From assembly GCF_030269765.1 (NCBI RefSeq), contig NZ_BSTX01000001.1:124001-188000 (forward strand): DNA of 64,000 bases. Reading direction: 5' to 3'. Positions 12,234 through 21,924 of the stretch are shown here, one piece after another (position 1 is the stretch's first letter; each line of letters begins with the position of its first letter). The translations under genes and the position numbers were made by a program. The notes under the pieces are model-generated. The model saw only the letters and a program-made list of their open reading frames with translations, searched no databases and was not told the origin of the DNA. Source of the stretch: Actinorhabdospora filicis (lineage in GTDB: Bacteria; Actinomycetota; Actinomycetes; Mycobacteriales; Micromonosporaceae).

Positions 12234-12998
12234 TCAATCGCGCAGTCGCGGCGGATTGCGCAGTATCGCGGCCACGAAGGCCGGATTGTTCCGCAAATAC
12301 CGCCGCCACAGCCGGCGCGGTTCCTTCGCCAGCCGGTAGCTCCACTCCAGCCCGTGCTCGCGCATCCAGTCCGGCGCGCGCTTCACGAGACCGGCGTGCA
12401 TGTCGAAGGCGGCGCCCACCCCGAACAGCGCGGGCGCGTGCAGGCGGTCGCGGTGGGCGGCCATCCAGCGCTCCTGCTTCGGCGTGGACAGCCCGACCCA
12501 CACCAGGTCGGCGCCGGAGTCGTTGATGCGCGCGACGATCTCGGCGTCCTCCTCGTCGGTGAGGGCACGGAACGGCGGCGAGTACGTGCCGGCGATCTTC
12601 AGCTCGGGGAAGCGCGAGGTCAGCCGCGCCGCGAGCAGCTCCGGGACGCCCTCCTTGCCGCCGTACAGGTACGACGACCAGCCACGCTCGGCGGCGCGCG
12701 CCAGCACGGTCTGCATGAGGTCGGCCCCGAAGACCTGCCCCATCCACTCCGCGCCGGCCTTGTGCCCGGCCCACACCATCGGCATCCCGTCGGGCGTGGT
12801 GAGCCCCGACTCGTTGTGGATGCGCATGAGGTCGGGGTCGCGCTGCGACTCCATGACCCCGTGGACGCCGGTCACGCACACGTAGTGGCGCTCGCGCGTG
12901 TCGACCCAGCGGGTGACCTCGTCGACGGCCATGTCGCGGTTGATGGCGCTGATGCCGACCCCGAGGACGTCGACGCGCCGGATGCGGTCGGTACCCAT
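12234..12998 (-). CDS. WecG/TagA/CpsF family glycosyltransferase
   Basis: 254 residues. The family transfers an N-acetylmannosamine-type or related sugar onto a lipid-linked acceptor for surface polysaccharides. Typical features are GVHGVMESQRDPDLMRIHN near residue 50, TTPDGMPMVWAGHKAG near 70, and the C-terminal block ADLVWVGLSTPKQERWMAAH. It is a soluble GT26 enzyme without a membrane helix. ATG at 12998 has AAGG five bases upstream. It sits 17 bp downstream of the epimerase gene at 13016-13996, so the two are probably co-transcribed and act on the same glycan. The real donor sugar is unknown. Confidence 0.85.
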   Translation of the reverse strand: MGTDRIRRVDVLGVGISAINRDMAVDEVTRWVDTRERHYVCVTGVHGVMESQRDPDLMRIHNESGLTTPDGMPMVWAGHKAGAEWMGQVFGADLMQTVLARAAERGWSSYLYGGKEGVPELLAARLTSRFPELKIAGTYSPPFRALTDEEDAEIVARINDSGADLVWVGLSTPKQERWMAAHRDRLHAPALFGVGAAFDMHAGLVKRAPDWMREHGLEWSYRLAKEPRRLWRRYLRNNPAFVAAILRNPPRLRD

Positions 12999-13015
12999 CT
13001 CTGCCTTCACCCGCG

Positions 13016-13996
13016 CTACTTGCCGAGCTTCGCGGCGACCTGGTCGTGGATCCAGCGGTAGGTGTGCGTCAGGCCCTCGCGCAGCGAGATCGACGGCTCC
13101 CAGTCGAACTCCTTCTGGATGAGCGTGTTGTCGCTGTTGCGGCCGCGCACGCCCAGGAACCCGTCGACGTGCTTGAGCTTGATGTCGACCCCGGCGATCT
13201 CGGCGACGATCTGGTACAGCTCGTTGATGCTGACCATCTCGGAGCTGCCGACGTTGATCGGGTCGGCGAAGTGGCCGCGGGTCAGCATGCGGCTGCCGTG
13301 GACGCAGTCGTCGACGTAGGTGAAGCTGCGGGTCTGGAGGCCGTCGCCCCAGATCTCGACCTCGTGCTCGCCGGTGAGGGCGGCGATGGCGACCTTGCGG
13401 CACGCGGCGGCGGGGGCCTTCTCGCGGCCGCCGTCCCAGGTGCCCTGCGGGCCGTAGATGTTGTGGTAGCGCGCGATGCGCGTCTCCAGGCCGAAGTCCT
13501 CGCGGAAGTGGCGGCACATGCGCTCGCTGAACAGCTTCTCCCAGCCGTAGCCGTCCTCGGCGTCGGCGGGGTAGGCGTCCTCTTCCTTGAGGGCGGTCAG
13601 GTTCGGGTCGGTCTGCTTGTACCCGGCGTACACGCACGCCGAGGACGAGTAGAAGAACCGGCCGACGCCCGCGTCACGGGAGGCCATGAGCATGTGGGTG
13701 CTGGGCAGGACCGAGAGCATGCACTCGGCCCTGTGGGTCTCGATGAAGCCCATGCCGCCCATGTTGCAGGCCAGGTTGTAGACCTCTCCGGCGCCGCCGT
13801 CGAGGACCTCGCGCGCCGACTCCAGGAGGCCGACGTCGCGGGTGAGGTTCACCGCGTCGCCGTGCACCTGGTCCCACCGCTCCAGCGGCTTGATGTCGAC
13901 CGCGCGGACCGTCTTGCCTTCGGCGATGAGTGCACGCACCAGGTGCCCGCCGATGAACCCTCCGGCTCCGGCGACCACGGCATCGAACGCTGGCAT
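13016..13996 (-). CDS. GDP-mannose 3,5-epimerase-like NAD-dependent epimerase
   Basis: 326 residues, short-chain dehydrogenase fold with GAGGFIG (10-16) for NAD. It resembles plant-type GDP-mannose 3,5-epimerase (GME) along most of its length: NMGGMGFIE near residue 80, SSACVYAGYKQ with the catalytic Cys (about 121), the YxxxK pair (Tyr150, Lys154), and YHNIYGPQGTW followed by GGREKAPAA with the second catalytic Lys (about 193). GME converts GDP-D-mannose to GDP-L-galactose or GDP-L-gulose. Bacterial relatives supply sugars to natural products such as bleomycin. ATG 13996 has GGAG seven bases upstream. The neighbouring glycosyltransferase supports a glycan or glycoside pathway. Confidence 0.85.
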   Translation of the reverse strand: MPAFDAVVAGAGGFIGGHLVRALIAEGKTVRAVDIKPLERWDQVHGDAVNLTRDVGLLESAREVLDGGAGEVYNLACNMGGMGFIETHRAECMLSVLPSTHMLMASRDAGVGRFFYSSSACVYAGYKQTDPNLTALKEEDAYPADAEDGYGWEKLFSERMCRHFREDFGLETRIARYHNIYGPQGTWDGGREKAPAAACRKVAIAALTGEHEVEIWGDGLQTRSFTYVDDCVHGSRMLTRGHFADPINVGSSEMVSINELYQIVAEIAGVDIKLKHVDGFLGVRGRNSDNTLIQKEFDWEPSISLREGLTHTYRWIHDQVAAKLGK

Positions 13997-14111
13997 CGTC
14001 ACGCTCCAATTCGCTTCTCGGGCTGCACGCGGGGCTACATTACAGCCGGGTAACGCCCACAGTGCCGCAAGGATACCCAGGCATGAAGACGCCGTCGCAG
14101 GCGCGTTTGGT

Positions 14112-14140
14112 TGCGTTCACGTGGCTTACATCTAGGTGAA
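14112..14140. promoter_or_regulatory. Inverted repeat in the epimerase upstream region
   Basis: CGTTCAC (14112-14118) and GTGAACG (14134-14140) form a 7-bp inverted repeat with 15-nt spacing, about 120-145 bp upstream of the epimerase start and downstream of the monooxygenase stop. It could be an operator or a small terminator loop. There is no direct evidence for either. Confidence 0.3.
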
Positions 14141-14200
14141 CGGCCGGAGACGTCCCGTGCCGATGTGTCCCATTATGGCCCACCGCCGGTGGGGTGCCGG

Positions 14201-15334
14201 TCACCCCTCGGGAGGAGTCCAGTCGGTGACGGCGGGCGAGCCCTTGGCCTGGGCGCGGTCCGGCAGGGCGCGCATGAGCGCCGTCCGCAGCGCTCCGCCC
14301 TTGGCGGCACCGGCGCGGCGGGAGGCCTTCGCCAGGCGCGTCACGCGGTGGCGGCGCAGTTCGTCGTAGCGGCGCAGGCCCTCGGGGACGGTGCGGCCGC
14401 GCAGGCACGCGCCGAGCGTCACGGCGTCCTCCAGGGCCAGGCCGGCGCCCTGCCCGAGGTCGGTGGTGAGGGCGTGGGCGGCGTCGCCGACGAGCGCGAC
14501 CCCGGCGGTGGACCCGGCGTGGGCGAAGGCGCGCGGGAGCGGGTCGAGGTACTCCACGGGGTTCTGCAGCAGCTCCTCGGGCCGGGTCGCGGCGATGAGC
14601 TGCCCGACCGGCTCGTGCCATCCGGCGAACCAGCGGCGCAGCAGGTCGAGCTGCCCGGCGGGCGACTCGGGCCGGACGCTGCCCTGCGCCTCGGCCGTCC
14701 AGTATACGCCGTGGTGCCCGAGACCGGCGTAGGCGAAGCGCAGGCCGTCGCCGCGGGTCTCGCACGCCCCGGACAGTTCGGGGGCGCGGAAGGACGGGAC
14801 GACCGCCCGCCACGCCACGCGCCCGGCGCCGACGAGCCGGGCGTGGTTGTCGACGCTGGTGCGGGCGAGGCTGCTGGCGCCGTCGGCGCCGACCACGAGG
14901 TCGGCGGTGATGGTCTCGCCGCCGAGCCGCACGGCGGGCGCGTCGCCCAGGCGCAGGCCGGTGACGGTCGCCGAGGTGCGGACGGCCACGCCTTCGCCGA
15001 GGGCGGCGACGAGGGCCTCGTGGAGGTCCTGGCGGTGCGCGAAGACCGATTCGCCGGGCGCCTGGTCGGGTCGCACGAGCCACTTCCCGTCCGGCGCGCG
15101 CAGCCCGGCGGGGCCGCGCGAGCGCCGGTCGGTGATGGCGTCCAGCGCGCCGCCCATGCCGAGGGCCCCCAGGGCGCGGACGCCGTTGGCCCACAGCTGG
15201 AGGCCGGCGCCGTCGGCGCGCAGCCGCTCGTGCCGCTCCAGGACCTGGACGCGCCACCCCGCGCCGGTCAGCGCCACGGCGGTGGCGAGGCCGCCGACTC
15301 CGGCGCCGACGACGACGGCGGAGCGCTCGCTCAT
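14201..15334 (-). CDS. FAD-dependent monooxygenase (p-hydroxybenzoate hydroxylase-type)
   Basis: 377 residues, class A flavoprotein monooxygenase. The N-terminal FAD fold GAGVGGLATAVALTGAGW is followed by the ER pair, a mid DG motif (ADLVVGADGASSLAR) and the C-terminal FAD ribityl-binding GD motif (GVALVGDAAHALTTDLGQGA). These enzymes hydroxylate aromatic or polyketide substrates using NAD(P)H and oxygen. The ATG overlaps the lgt stop by 4 bp, so it is the last gene of the trp-lgt run and translationally coupled. Substrate is unknown; similar genes near lgt may be housekeeping or recruited to metabolism. Confidence 0.85.
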   Translation of the reverse strand: MSERSAVVVGAGVGGLATAVALTGAGWRVQVLERHERLRADGAGLQLWANGVRALGALGMGGALDAITDRRSRGPAGLRAPDGKWLVRPDQAPGESVFAHRQDLHEALVAALGEGVAVRTSATVTGLRLGDAPAVRLGGETITADLVVGADGASSLARTSVDNHARLVGAGRVAWRAVVPSFRAPELSGACETRGDGLRFAYAGLGHHGVYWTAEAQGSVRPESPAGQLDLLRRWFAGWHEPVGQLIAATRPEELLQNPVEYLDPLPRAFAHAGSTAGVALVGDAAHALTTDLGQGAGLALEDAVTLGACLRGRTVPEGLRRYDELRRHRVTRLAKASRRAGAAKGGALRTALMRALPDRAQAKGSPAVTDWTPPEG

Positions 15335-16314
15335 AAGACCTTCCCGTCCTCGGCGGTCTTCCCGTCCGCGGGTTCGTCCTCGGGCTCGTCCCCGGCGGGC
15401 TCCTCCGCCTCGTCCTTCGCCACGCCGGTCTTCTCGGTGGCGGCGGGCGCGGCGGTGGCCTCGGGGCTGTCGTAGGCGACCGCGACGAGCCTGCCGTCCT
15501 CGCCGGTGACCAGGACGTCGCGCTTGCCGCGGACCAGGAACAGGTACACCAGCGAGCCGATGACGATGACGACGCTCATCCACTGGTTGGTGCGCAGGCC
15601 CAGGAACGCCTCGGCGGGGTCGATGCGCACGCCCTCGATCCAGAAGCGGCCGATGCCGTAGGCGAGGACGTAGAGGGCGAAGGCGCGGCCCTTGCCGAAC
15701 TTGAACTTGCGGTCCAGCAGCCACACCAGCAGCGCCACGCCGAGGTTCCACAGCAGCTCGTAGAGGAACGTCGGGTGGTAGGTGGCCTCGTTCAGGTGCC
15801 CGGGGAGCCGGTTCTCCGGGGAGATCTCCACCGCCCACCACGCGTTGAGGGGGCCGCCGTAGAGCTCCTGGTTGAACCAGTTGCCGAGGCGGCCGACGGC
15901 CTGCGCGACGGGCAGGCCGGGCGCGAGGGCGTCGGCGACCATGCTCAGCGGGATGCCCAGGCGGCGCGCGCCGATCCAGGCGCCGATCGCGCCGGCCAGG
16001 ATCGCGCCGGGGATGCCGAGGCCGCCCTCCCAGATGTAGAGCGCCTTGACGGGGCTGCCGCCCTGCCCGAAGTACGCCTCCGGGGACGTGATCACGTGGT
16101 AGATCCGCGCGCCGACGATGCCGAAGGGCACCGCCCACAGGGCGATGTCGATGACCGTCCCGGGGGGTGCGCCGCGGCGGCGCAGCCGGACCTCGGTGAT
16201 CACGCAGGCGAGGATGATGCCCGCGATGATGCAGAGCGCGTAGCCGCGCAGCGGAATCGTCCCGAAGAGGTACCAGACGCTCTTCGAAGGGCTGGGGATA
16301 GAGGCGAGGTCCAC
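15331..16314 (-). CDS. lgt: Phosphatidylglycerol-prolipoprotein diacylglyceryl transferase
   Basis: 327 residues, membrane enzyme with about seven helices that moves diacylglycerol onto the lipobox cysteine of prelipoproteins. The signature GRLGNWFNQELYGGP is present (about residue 140), as is the HPTFLYELLWNL block. The C-terminal 50 residues are an acidic Glu/Asp/Ala tail (EPAGDEPEDEPADG), a common actinobacterial extension. GTG at 16314. It lies 9 bp after trpA and overlaps the downstream monooxygenase by 4 bp. The partner lspA is at 48.4-49.1 kb in this window. Confidence 0.95.
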   Translation of the reverse strand: MDLASIPSPSKSVWYLFGTIPLRGYALCIIAGIILACVITEVRLRRRGAPPGTVIDIALWAVPFGIVGARIYHVITSPEAYFGQGGSPVKALYIWEGGLGIPGAILAGAIGAWIGARRLGIPLSMVADALAPGLPVAQAVGRLGNWFNQELYGGPLNAWWAVEISPENRLPGHLNEATYHPTFLYELLWNLGVALLVWLLDRKFKFGKGRAFALYVLAYGIGRFWIEGVRIDPAEAFLGLRTNQWMSVVIVIGSLVYLFLVRGKRDVLVTGEDGRLVAVAYDSPEATAAPAATEKTGVAKDEAEEPAGDEPEDEPADGKTAEDGKVL

Positions 16315-16323
16315 GCGGTGAGG

Positions 16324-17129
16324 CTACCGGGTCGGGCGTGCTCCCGCGTGCGCGCCTTCGGCCAGTTCGGCGGTGAGGGCGCGGACGGCGGCGATGCCCT
16401 CCTTCTCGTCACCCGCGTCCAGCAGGCACTTCACCAGCGCCGAGCCGACGATGACGGCGTCGGCGTACCCCGCGACCTCGGCGGCCTGGGCGCCGCTGCG
16501 GACGCCGAGACCCACGCCGATGGGCAGCTCGGTGGCCCGGCGGGTGCGCGTGACCAGGTCCGGCGCCGCCGACGAGGTGTGCTCGCGCGCGCCCGTCACG
16601 CCCATGACGCTCTGCGCGTAGACGAACCCGCGCGTGGCCGCGACGGTGCTCGCGATGCGCTCCTCGCTGGAGCTGGGCGCGACCAGGAAGACCCGGTCCA
16701 GCCCGTGGGCGTCGGAGGCGGCCAGCCAGTCCTCGCCCTCGTCGGGGATCAGGTCGGGGGTGATGAGCCCGGCGCCGCCGGCGGCGGCGAGGTCGCGCGC
16801 GAAGGCGTCCACGCCGTAGCGCAGGACCGGGTTCCAGTAGGTCATCACCAGGACCGGCGCGCCGGTCTCGGCGACGCCCTCCACGGTGCGCAGGACGTCG
16901 GCGGCGCGCAGGCCGCCGGCCAGGGCGCGCTCGGCGGCGCGCTGGATGACCGGGCCGTCCATGACCGGGTCGGAGTACGGGAAGCCGATCTCGACGATGT
17001 CGGCCCCGGCCTCGACCATCGCGCGCGCGGCGGCCGTGGCGGTGGCCACCGTCGGGAACCCGGCGGGGAGGTAGCCGACGAGGGCGGCGTGCCCGGCCGC
17101 CCGCGTCTTCTCCAGGGTGGGCGTGACGC

Positions 17130-17133
<4 letters not shown>
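16324..17133 (-). CDS. trpA: Tryptophan synthase alpha subunit
   Basis: 269 residues, TIM barrel. TrpA cleaves indole-3-glycerol phosphate, and indole is channelled to TrpB. The catalytic Glu and Asp lie in [15 protein letters not shown] (around residues 47-60). The phosphate loop is seen as GVGLGVRSG and IVGSALV. The start ATG overlaps the trpB stop by 4 bp (ATGA), giving tight coupling. Confidence 0.96.
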
Positions 17134-18355
<1,222 letters not shown>

Positions 18356-18359
<4 letters not shown>

Positions 18360-19165
18360 CGCACGGGCCGGGGCGTGGCGGGGTGGCTTCCGGCGGTCAC
18401 CAGGTCGGCGACGGCGTCGCGCGGGTTCTTGTTGGTCACCAGGCCCTCGCCGACCAGGACCGCGTCGGCGCCGTGACCGGCGTAGCGGATCAGGTCGCGG
18501 GCGTCGCGGACGCCCGACTCGGCGATCTTCACGACCTCGTTGGGCAGGCCGGGGGCGATGCGCTCGAAGACCGAGCGGTCGACCTCCAGGGTGTGCAGGT
18601 CGCGGGCGTTGACGCCGATGACCTTCGCCCCGGCGGCCAGGGCCCGGTCGGCCTCTTCCTCGGTGTGGATCTCCACCAGCGCGGTCATGCCGAGCGACTC
18701 GATCCGGTCCAGGAGCCCGCTGAGGGTGTTCTGGTCCAGGGCGGCCACGATCAGCAGGACGAGGTCGGCGCCGTGCGCGCGGGCCTCGTGGACCTGGTAG
18801 GTGGAGACGATGAAGTCCTTGCGCAGCACCGGGATCGACACGCGCTCGCGCACGGCGTCCAGGTCCTCCAGGGACCCCTTGAAGTAGTCCTTCTCGGTGA
18901 GGACGCTGATCGCCCGGGCGCCGCCCGCGGCGTACTCCGCGGCCAGCTCGGCGGGGTCCGGGATCTCGGCCAGGCGCCCCTTGGAGGGCGATGACCTCTT
19001 CACCTCGGCGATGACCCCGACACCGGGGGCCTTGAGTGCCGCGAGGGCGTCCAATGGGGGCGGCGCGGCTTGGGCGAGGTCGCGGATCTCGTCGAACGAC
19101 ACCCGTTCCTGCCGTCGCGCCAGGTCCTCCTTGACGCCGGCGACGATCTCGTCGAGAACGCTCAT
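18356..19165 (-). CDS. trpC: Indole-3-glycerol phosphate synthase
   Basis: 269 residues, TIM barrel. It converts carboxyphenylamino-deoxyribulose phosphate to indole-3-glycerol phosphate. Visible motifs are [12 protein letters not shown] (catalytic Lys, phosphate), [20 protein letters not shown] and [11 protein letters not shown] at 19165 overlaps the stop of the upstream membrane-protein gene by 4 bp. Confidence 0.96.
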
Positions 19166-19704
19166 CCGGAACTCCCCTCTCCGGGTGCCTTTTGGCCGAT
19201 GTTAAGCGATGTCGGATCCTCGCCGCGATCGAGGGCGTTCCACAGCGCGGCGGGATCGTCTGATACGGGAGCGGCCTTGGCGGGCCGCTCGTAGCGGCTG
19301 GACATGTGCGGCCACGTCCGGCCCGACCGCAGGGCGGCCGCGCCGGCGGCCAGGACGAGCAGCCCGCCCAGCGCGGTGGCCGCCGGCCACACGCCCGGCT
19401 GCTCGGCCAGGCCATAGCCGCCACCTGCGGCGACGCCCAGGCCGCTGGCCGCTACCAGCGCGCCGACGACCGTCCGGGCCACCCCGCGCGTGGCCACTAG
19501 GGCGAGCGCCCCGGCGAGTCCGACGATGGCGAGGGGCAGGACCCAGGCGGCGAGGCTCGTGCCGTCGTGTTCGACGGTCTTGTCGGGGAACGGCGCGCGG
19601 GTGATGACCTCGGTCCACCACACGCGGGTGGCGGCGTACCAGGCGAGTCCGCCGCCGAGGACGCCGCCCAGGACGGCGAGGGTGAGCTGCCTGCGCGGGT
19701 TCAT
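19162..19704 (-). CDS. Trp operon-associated membrane protein (TIGR02234-like)
   Basis: 180 residues with about four membrane helices ([73 protein letters not shown]). A cytoplasmic tail with [13 protein letters not shown] and [17 protein letters not shown] is characteristic of the actinobacterial trp-associated membrane family, whose members sit between trpE and trpC. Function is unknown. It overlaps hisI and trpC by 4 bp on each side. No trpE lies between it and hisI, unlike the common arrangement. Confidence 0.85.
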   Translation of the reverse strand: MNPRRQLTLAVLGGVLGGGLAWYAATRVWWTEVITRAPFPDKTVEHDGTSLAAWVLPLAIVGLAGALALVATRGVARTVVGALVAASGLGVAAGGGYGLAEQPGVWPAATALGGLLVLAAGAAALRSGRTWPHMSSRYERPAKAAPVSDDPAALWNALDRGEDPTSLNIGQKAPGEGSSG

Positions 19705-20072
19705 GGCCGTTCCGGTGGGGCGGCCAGTGGGAGTTCCCTCCCGGTGAAGCAGGTGGGGGTCCCGGTGTGGCAGGCCGGGCCGGTCTGCTCGACGGTGACG
19801 AGGAGGGCGTCCCCGTCGCAGTCGAGGGCGACCGAGACGACTTTCTGGGTGTTCCCCGAGGTGGCGCCCTTGACCCAGTACTCGCCGCGGCTGCGGGACC
19901 AGTAGGTGGCGTCGCCGGTGGTGAGGGTGCGGTGGAGGGCCTCGTCGTCCATCCAGGCGAGCATGAGCACCTCGCCGGTGCGGTGCTCGCGGACGACGGC
20001 GGCGACCAGCCCGGCGGAATCGCGCTTGAGTCGGGCGGCGATCGCCGGATCGAGGGCTGAGGGTGGCGCCAT
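19701..20072 (-). CDS. hisI: Phosphoribosyl-AMP cyclohydrolase
   Basis: 123 residues. This enzyme opens the adenine ring of PR-AMP in histidine synthesis. Zinc- and magnesium-binding residues are visible: [13 protein letters not shown] and [24 protein letters not shown] and YWSRSR complete the signature. The ATG at 20072 starts a run of 4-bp overlaps into the trp genes. The other his genes lie about 17 kb away at 36.7-44.5 kb, so hisI is separated from hisF by accessory DNA. Confidence 0.95.
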   Translation of the reverse strand: MAPPSALDPAIAARLKRDSAGLVAAVVREHRTGEVLMLAWMDDEALHRTLTTGDATYWSRSRGEYWVKGATSGNTQKVVSVALDCDGDALLVTVEQTGPACHTGTPTCFTGRELPLAAPPERP

Positions 20073-20140
20073 GAAGACCGATTGTGTCGTGTCCCGCGCG
20101 GGGGCCGGGCACCGGGGGGCGCGGGTGAGGCGGGCGTCGC

Positions 20141-20602
20141 CTATTCGGCCGGGAGCGCGGTGAGGACCTTGGTGTAGGTGCGCTCGAAGATCAGGGTGGT
20201 GCGGAAGCGGGCGACCTCCTTGTGGGTGGCCAGCCGGTCCACCAGGAACGCGTGCAGGCGTTCGGGGCTCTGGACCGCCACGTGCAGGACGAAGCAGTCG
20301 CCGCCGGAGACCACCGACAGCGACAGGACCTCCGGCCAGGTGCGGGCGGTGGTCTTGAAGGCGTCGATGACGGCGCGGGTGGGCAGCCGCAGGTCGACGG
20401 CGACGAAGGCCTGGGTGCCGCGGTTGAGGGCCTTGAGGTCGACGTCGGCGTGGTAGCCGCCGATGGCGCCGCGCCGGGTGAGCGATTTGACGCGCTCGAT
20501 GCACGTCGAGGCGGCCACGCCGAGGCGGCGGGCGAGTTCGCGGTTGGAGAGCCGCGCATCCGTTTGGAGGAGTTCCAGGATGTGCGCGTCGAGTTCGTCC
20601 AC
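20141..20602 (-). CDS. Lrp/AsnC family transcriptional regulator
   Basis: 153 residues. An N-terminal winged helix-turn-helix ([31 protein letters not shown]) precedes a RAM ligand-sensing domain (residues about 65-150, with [14 protein letters not shown]). Lrp/AsnC proteins sense amino acids, form octamers and usually regulate a neighbouring transporter. The divergent permease at 20708 fits. I choose GTG at 20602, where the family usually starts ([12 protein letters not shown]); longer starts up to 20686 would run into the permease promoter. hisI lies 68 bp downstream, probably by chance of insertion. Confidence 0.88.
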   Translation of the reverse strand: MDELDAHILELLQTDARLSNRELARRLGVAASTCIERVKSLTRRGAIGGYHADVDLKALNRGTQAFVAVDLRLPTRAVIDAFKTTARTWPEVLSLSVVSGGDCFVLHVAVQSPERLHAFLVDRLATHKEVARFRTTLIFERTYTKVLTALPAE

Positions 20603-20629
20603 GGCTCCGATACTGGCACCGATTCCGGA

Positions 20630-20643
20630 CGATCGTTCGATCG
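20630..20643. promoter_or_regulatory. Candidate operator, CGATCG-TT-CGATCG inverted repeat
   Basis: A perfect 6-bp inverted repeat with a 2-nt spacer lies 27 bp upstream of the Lrp-type gene and 64 bp upstream of the permease start. The position suits autoregulation and control of the divergent gene; the assignment is inference. Confidence 0.4.
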
Positions 20644-20707
20644 GGGCCTGCTTTGACCCGACGAATGCGTAGCTTGACGGCCTCATGGCGAACGGGAGGC
20701 CGGATCG

Positions 20708-21900
20708 ATGCTCGGACTGTGGCGGGGCGCGGCGATGTACGTGGGCGCGGTGCTGGGGCCGGGGGTGCTGGTGCTGCCCCGGCTGGCGGCGGAGGCGGCC
20801 GGGCCGGCGTCGATCGCGGCGTGGCTGGCATTGCTGGTGCTGAGCGCGCCGGTGGCGGCTACCTTCGCGATGCTCGGGGCGCGGTATCCGGGCGGTGGCG
20901 GCGTCTCGGGTTTCGTGGCGAGGGCGTTCGGGCCGCGCGCGGCGGCGGTGACGGGGTGGTGGTTCATCGCGGCGATCCCGCCGGGGGTGGCGGCGGGCGC
21001 CAAGACCGGCGCGGCCTACGTGGGCGGGAGCGCGTGGGTCACGGTGGCGCTGCTGGTGGCGGCCTTCGCGGCCAACCACGCCGGGCTGCGGCTGTCCGGG
21101 GGCGCGCAGCTGGCCATGGCGGGGGTGCTGGCGCTGCTGCTGGTGGCGGCGTGTGCGGTGGCCGCGCCGCACGTCGAGGCGGGCAACTTCACGCCTTTCG
21201 CGCCGCACGGCGCCGGAGGGGTCGCCGGGGCGGTGGGGGTGCTGTTCCTCGCCTTCGTGGGCTGGGAGGCGGCCACCCACCTGTCCGGGGACTTCGCCGA
21301 CCCGCGGCGGATGCTGCCGCGGGTGGCCGCGCTGTCGCTGGCCGTCGTCGCGGTCATCTACATCGGACTGTCCATCGTGGTCGTCGGCGCGCTGGGGGAC
21401 GCCGCGGCGCGCGAGCCGGCGCCGCTGTCGGCGCTGCTGCGCTTCGGTCTCGGGGACGCCACCGGCCCGGTCACCGCGGTCGCGGCGCTCGCGCTGTCCT
21501 TCGGCGCGGTCAACGCCTATCTCGCCGGGCCGGGCGGCTGGCGGACGCGCTGGCCCGGCGCGGTGATCTCCCCCGCGTCCTGGCCCAGGACGGTCCCCCG
21601 CGCCGCGCGCTGGCGGCGCTGGCGGTGCCCACCGCGGTGTTCGTGGCGCTGCCGGTCGGTGTGGAGGAGCTGATGCGGGTCACCGTGGCCTTTCTGGCCG
21701 CGGTGACCCTGGCCGGTTGCGCCGCCGCCGTCCGGTTGCCGACCGGACGGGGGCGGGTGCTCGCCGCCGTGGCGAGCGGGCTCGCCTCAGCGGTCCTGCT
21801 CACCTGCGGTTGGTACCTGGCCGCGCCGGCGGCGTTGTCCCTGGGCCTCCTCGCGCGATGGAGGCCACTCGTCGGCGCACCGGCCCGACGGCGCCCGTAG
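20708..21900 (+). pseudogene. APC-superfamily amino-acid permease/exporter (YjeH-like), broken by a -1 frameshift
   Basis: The first about 275 codons from ATG 20708 (GGGAGG 8 nt upstream) encode helices typical of YjeH-like APC transporters: [20 protein letters not shown] and VGWEAATHLSGDFADPRRML. After about 21,530 this frame degenerates into Arg/Trp-rich sequence and stops at 21673. The frame one base earlier restores permease-like sequence (LADALARRGDLPRVLA, then PTAVFVALPVGVEELM and two more helices) up to the stop at 21900, giving a combined length of about 397 residues, like YjeH. One base appears missing in the GC run around 21,523-21,540. Mutation, base-calling error and ribosomal slippage are all possible. 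The neighbouring Lrp-type regulator supports an amino-acid transport role. Confidence 0.75.
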
Positions 21901-21924
21901 CCCGAAACGGGCGCCGTACGCGCA

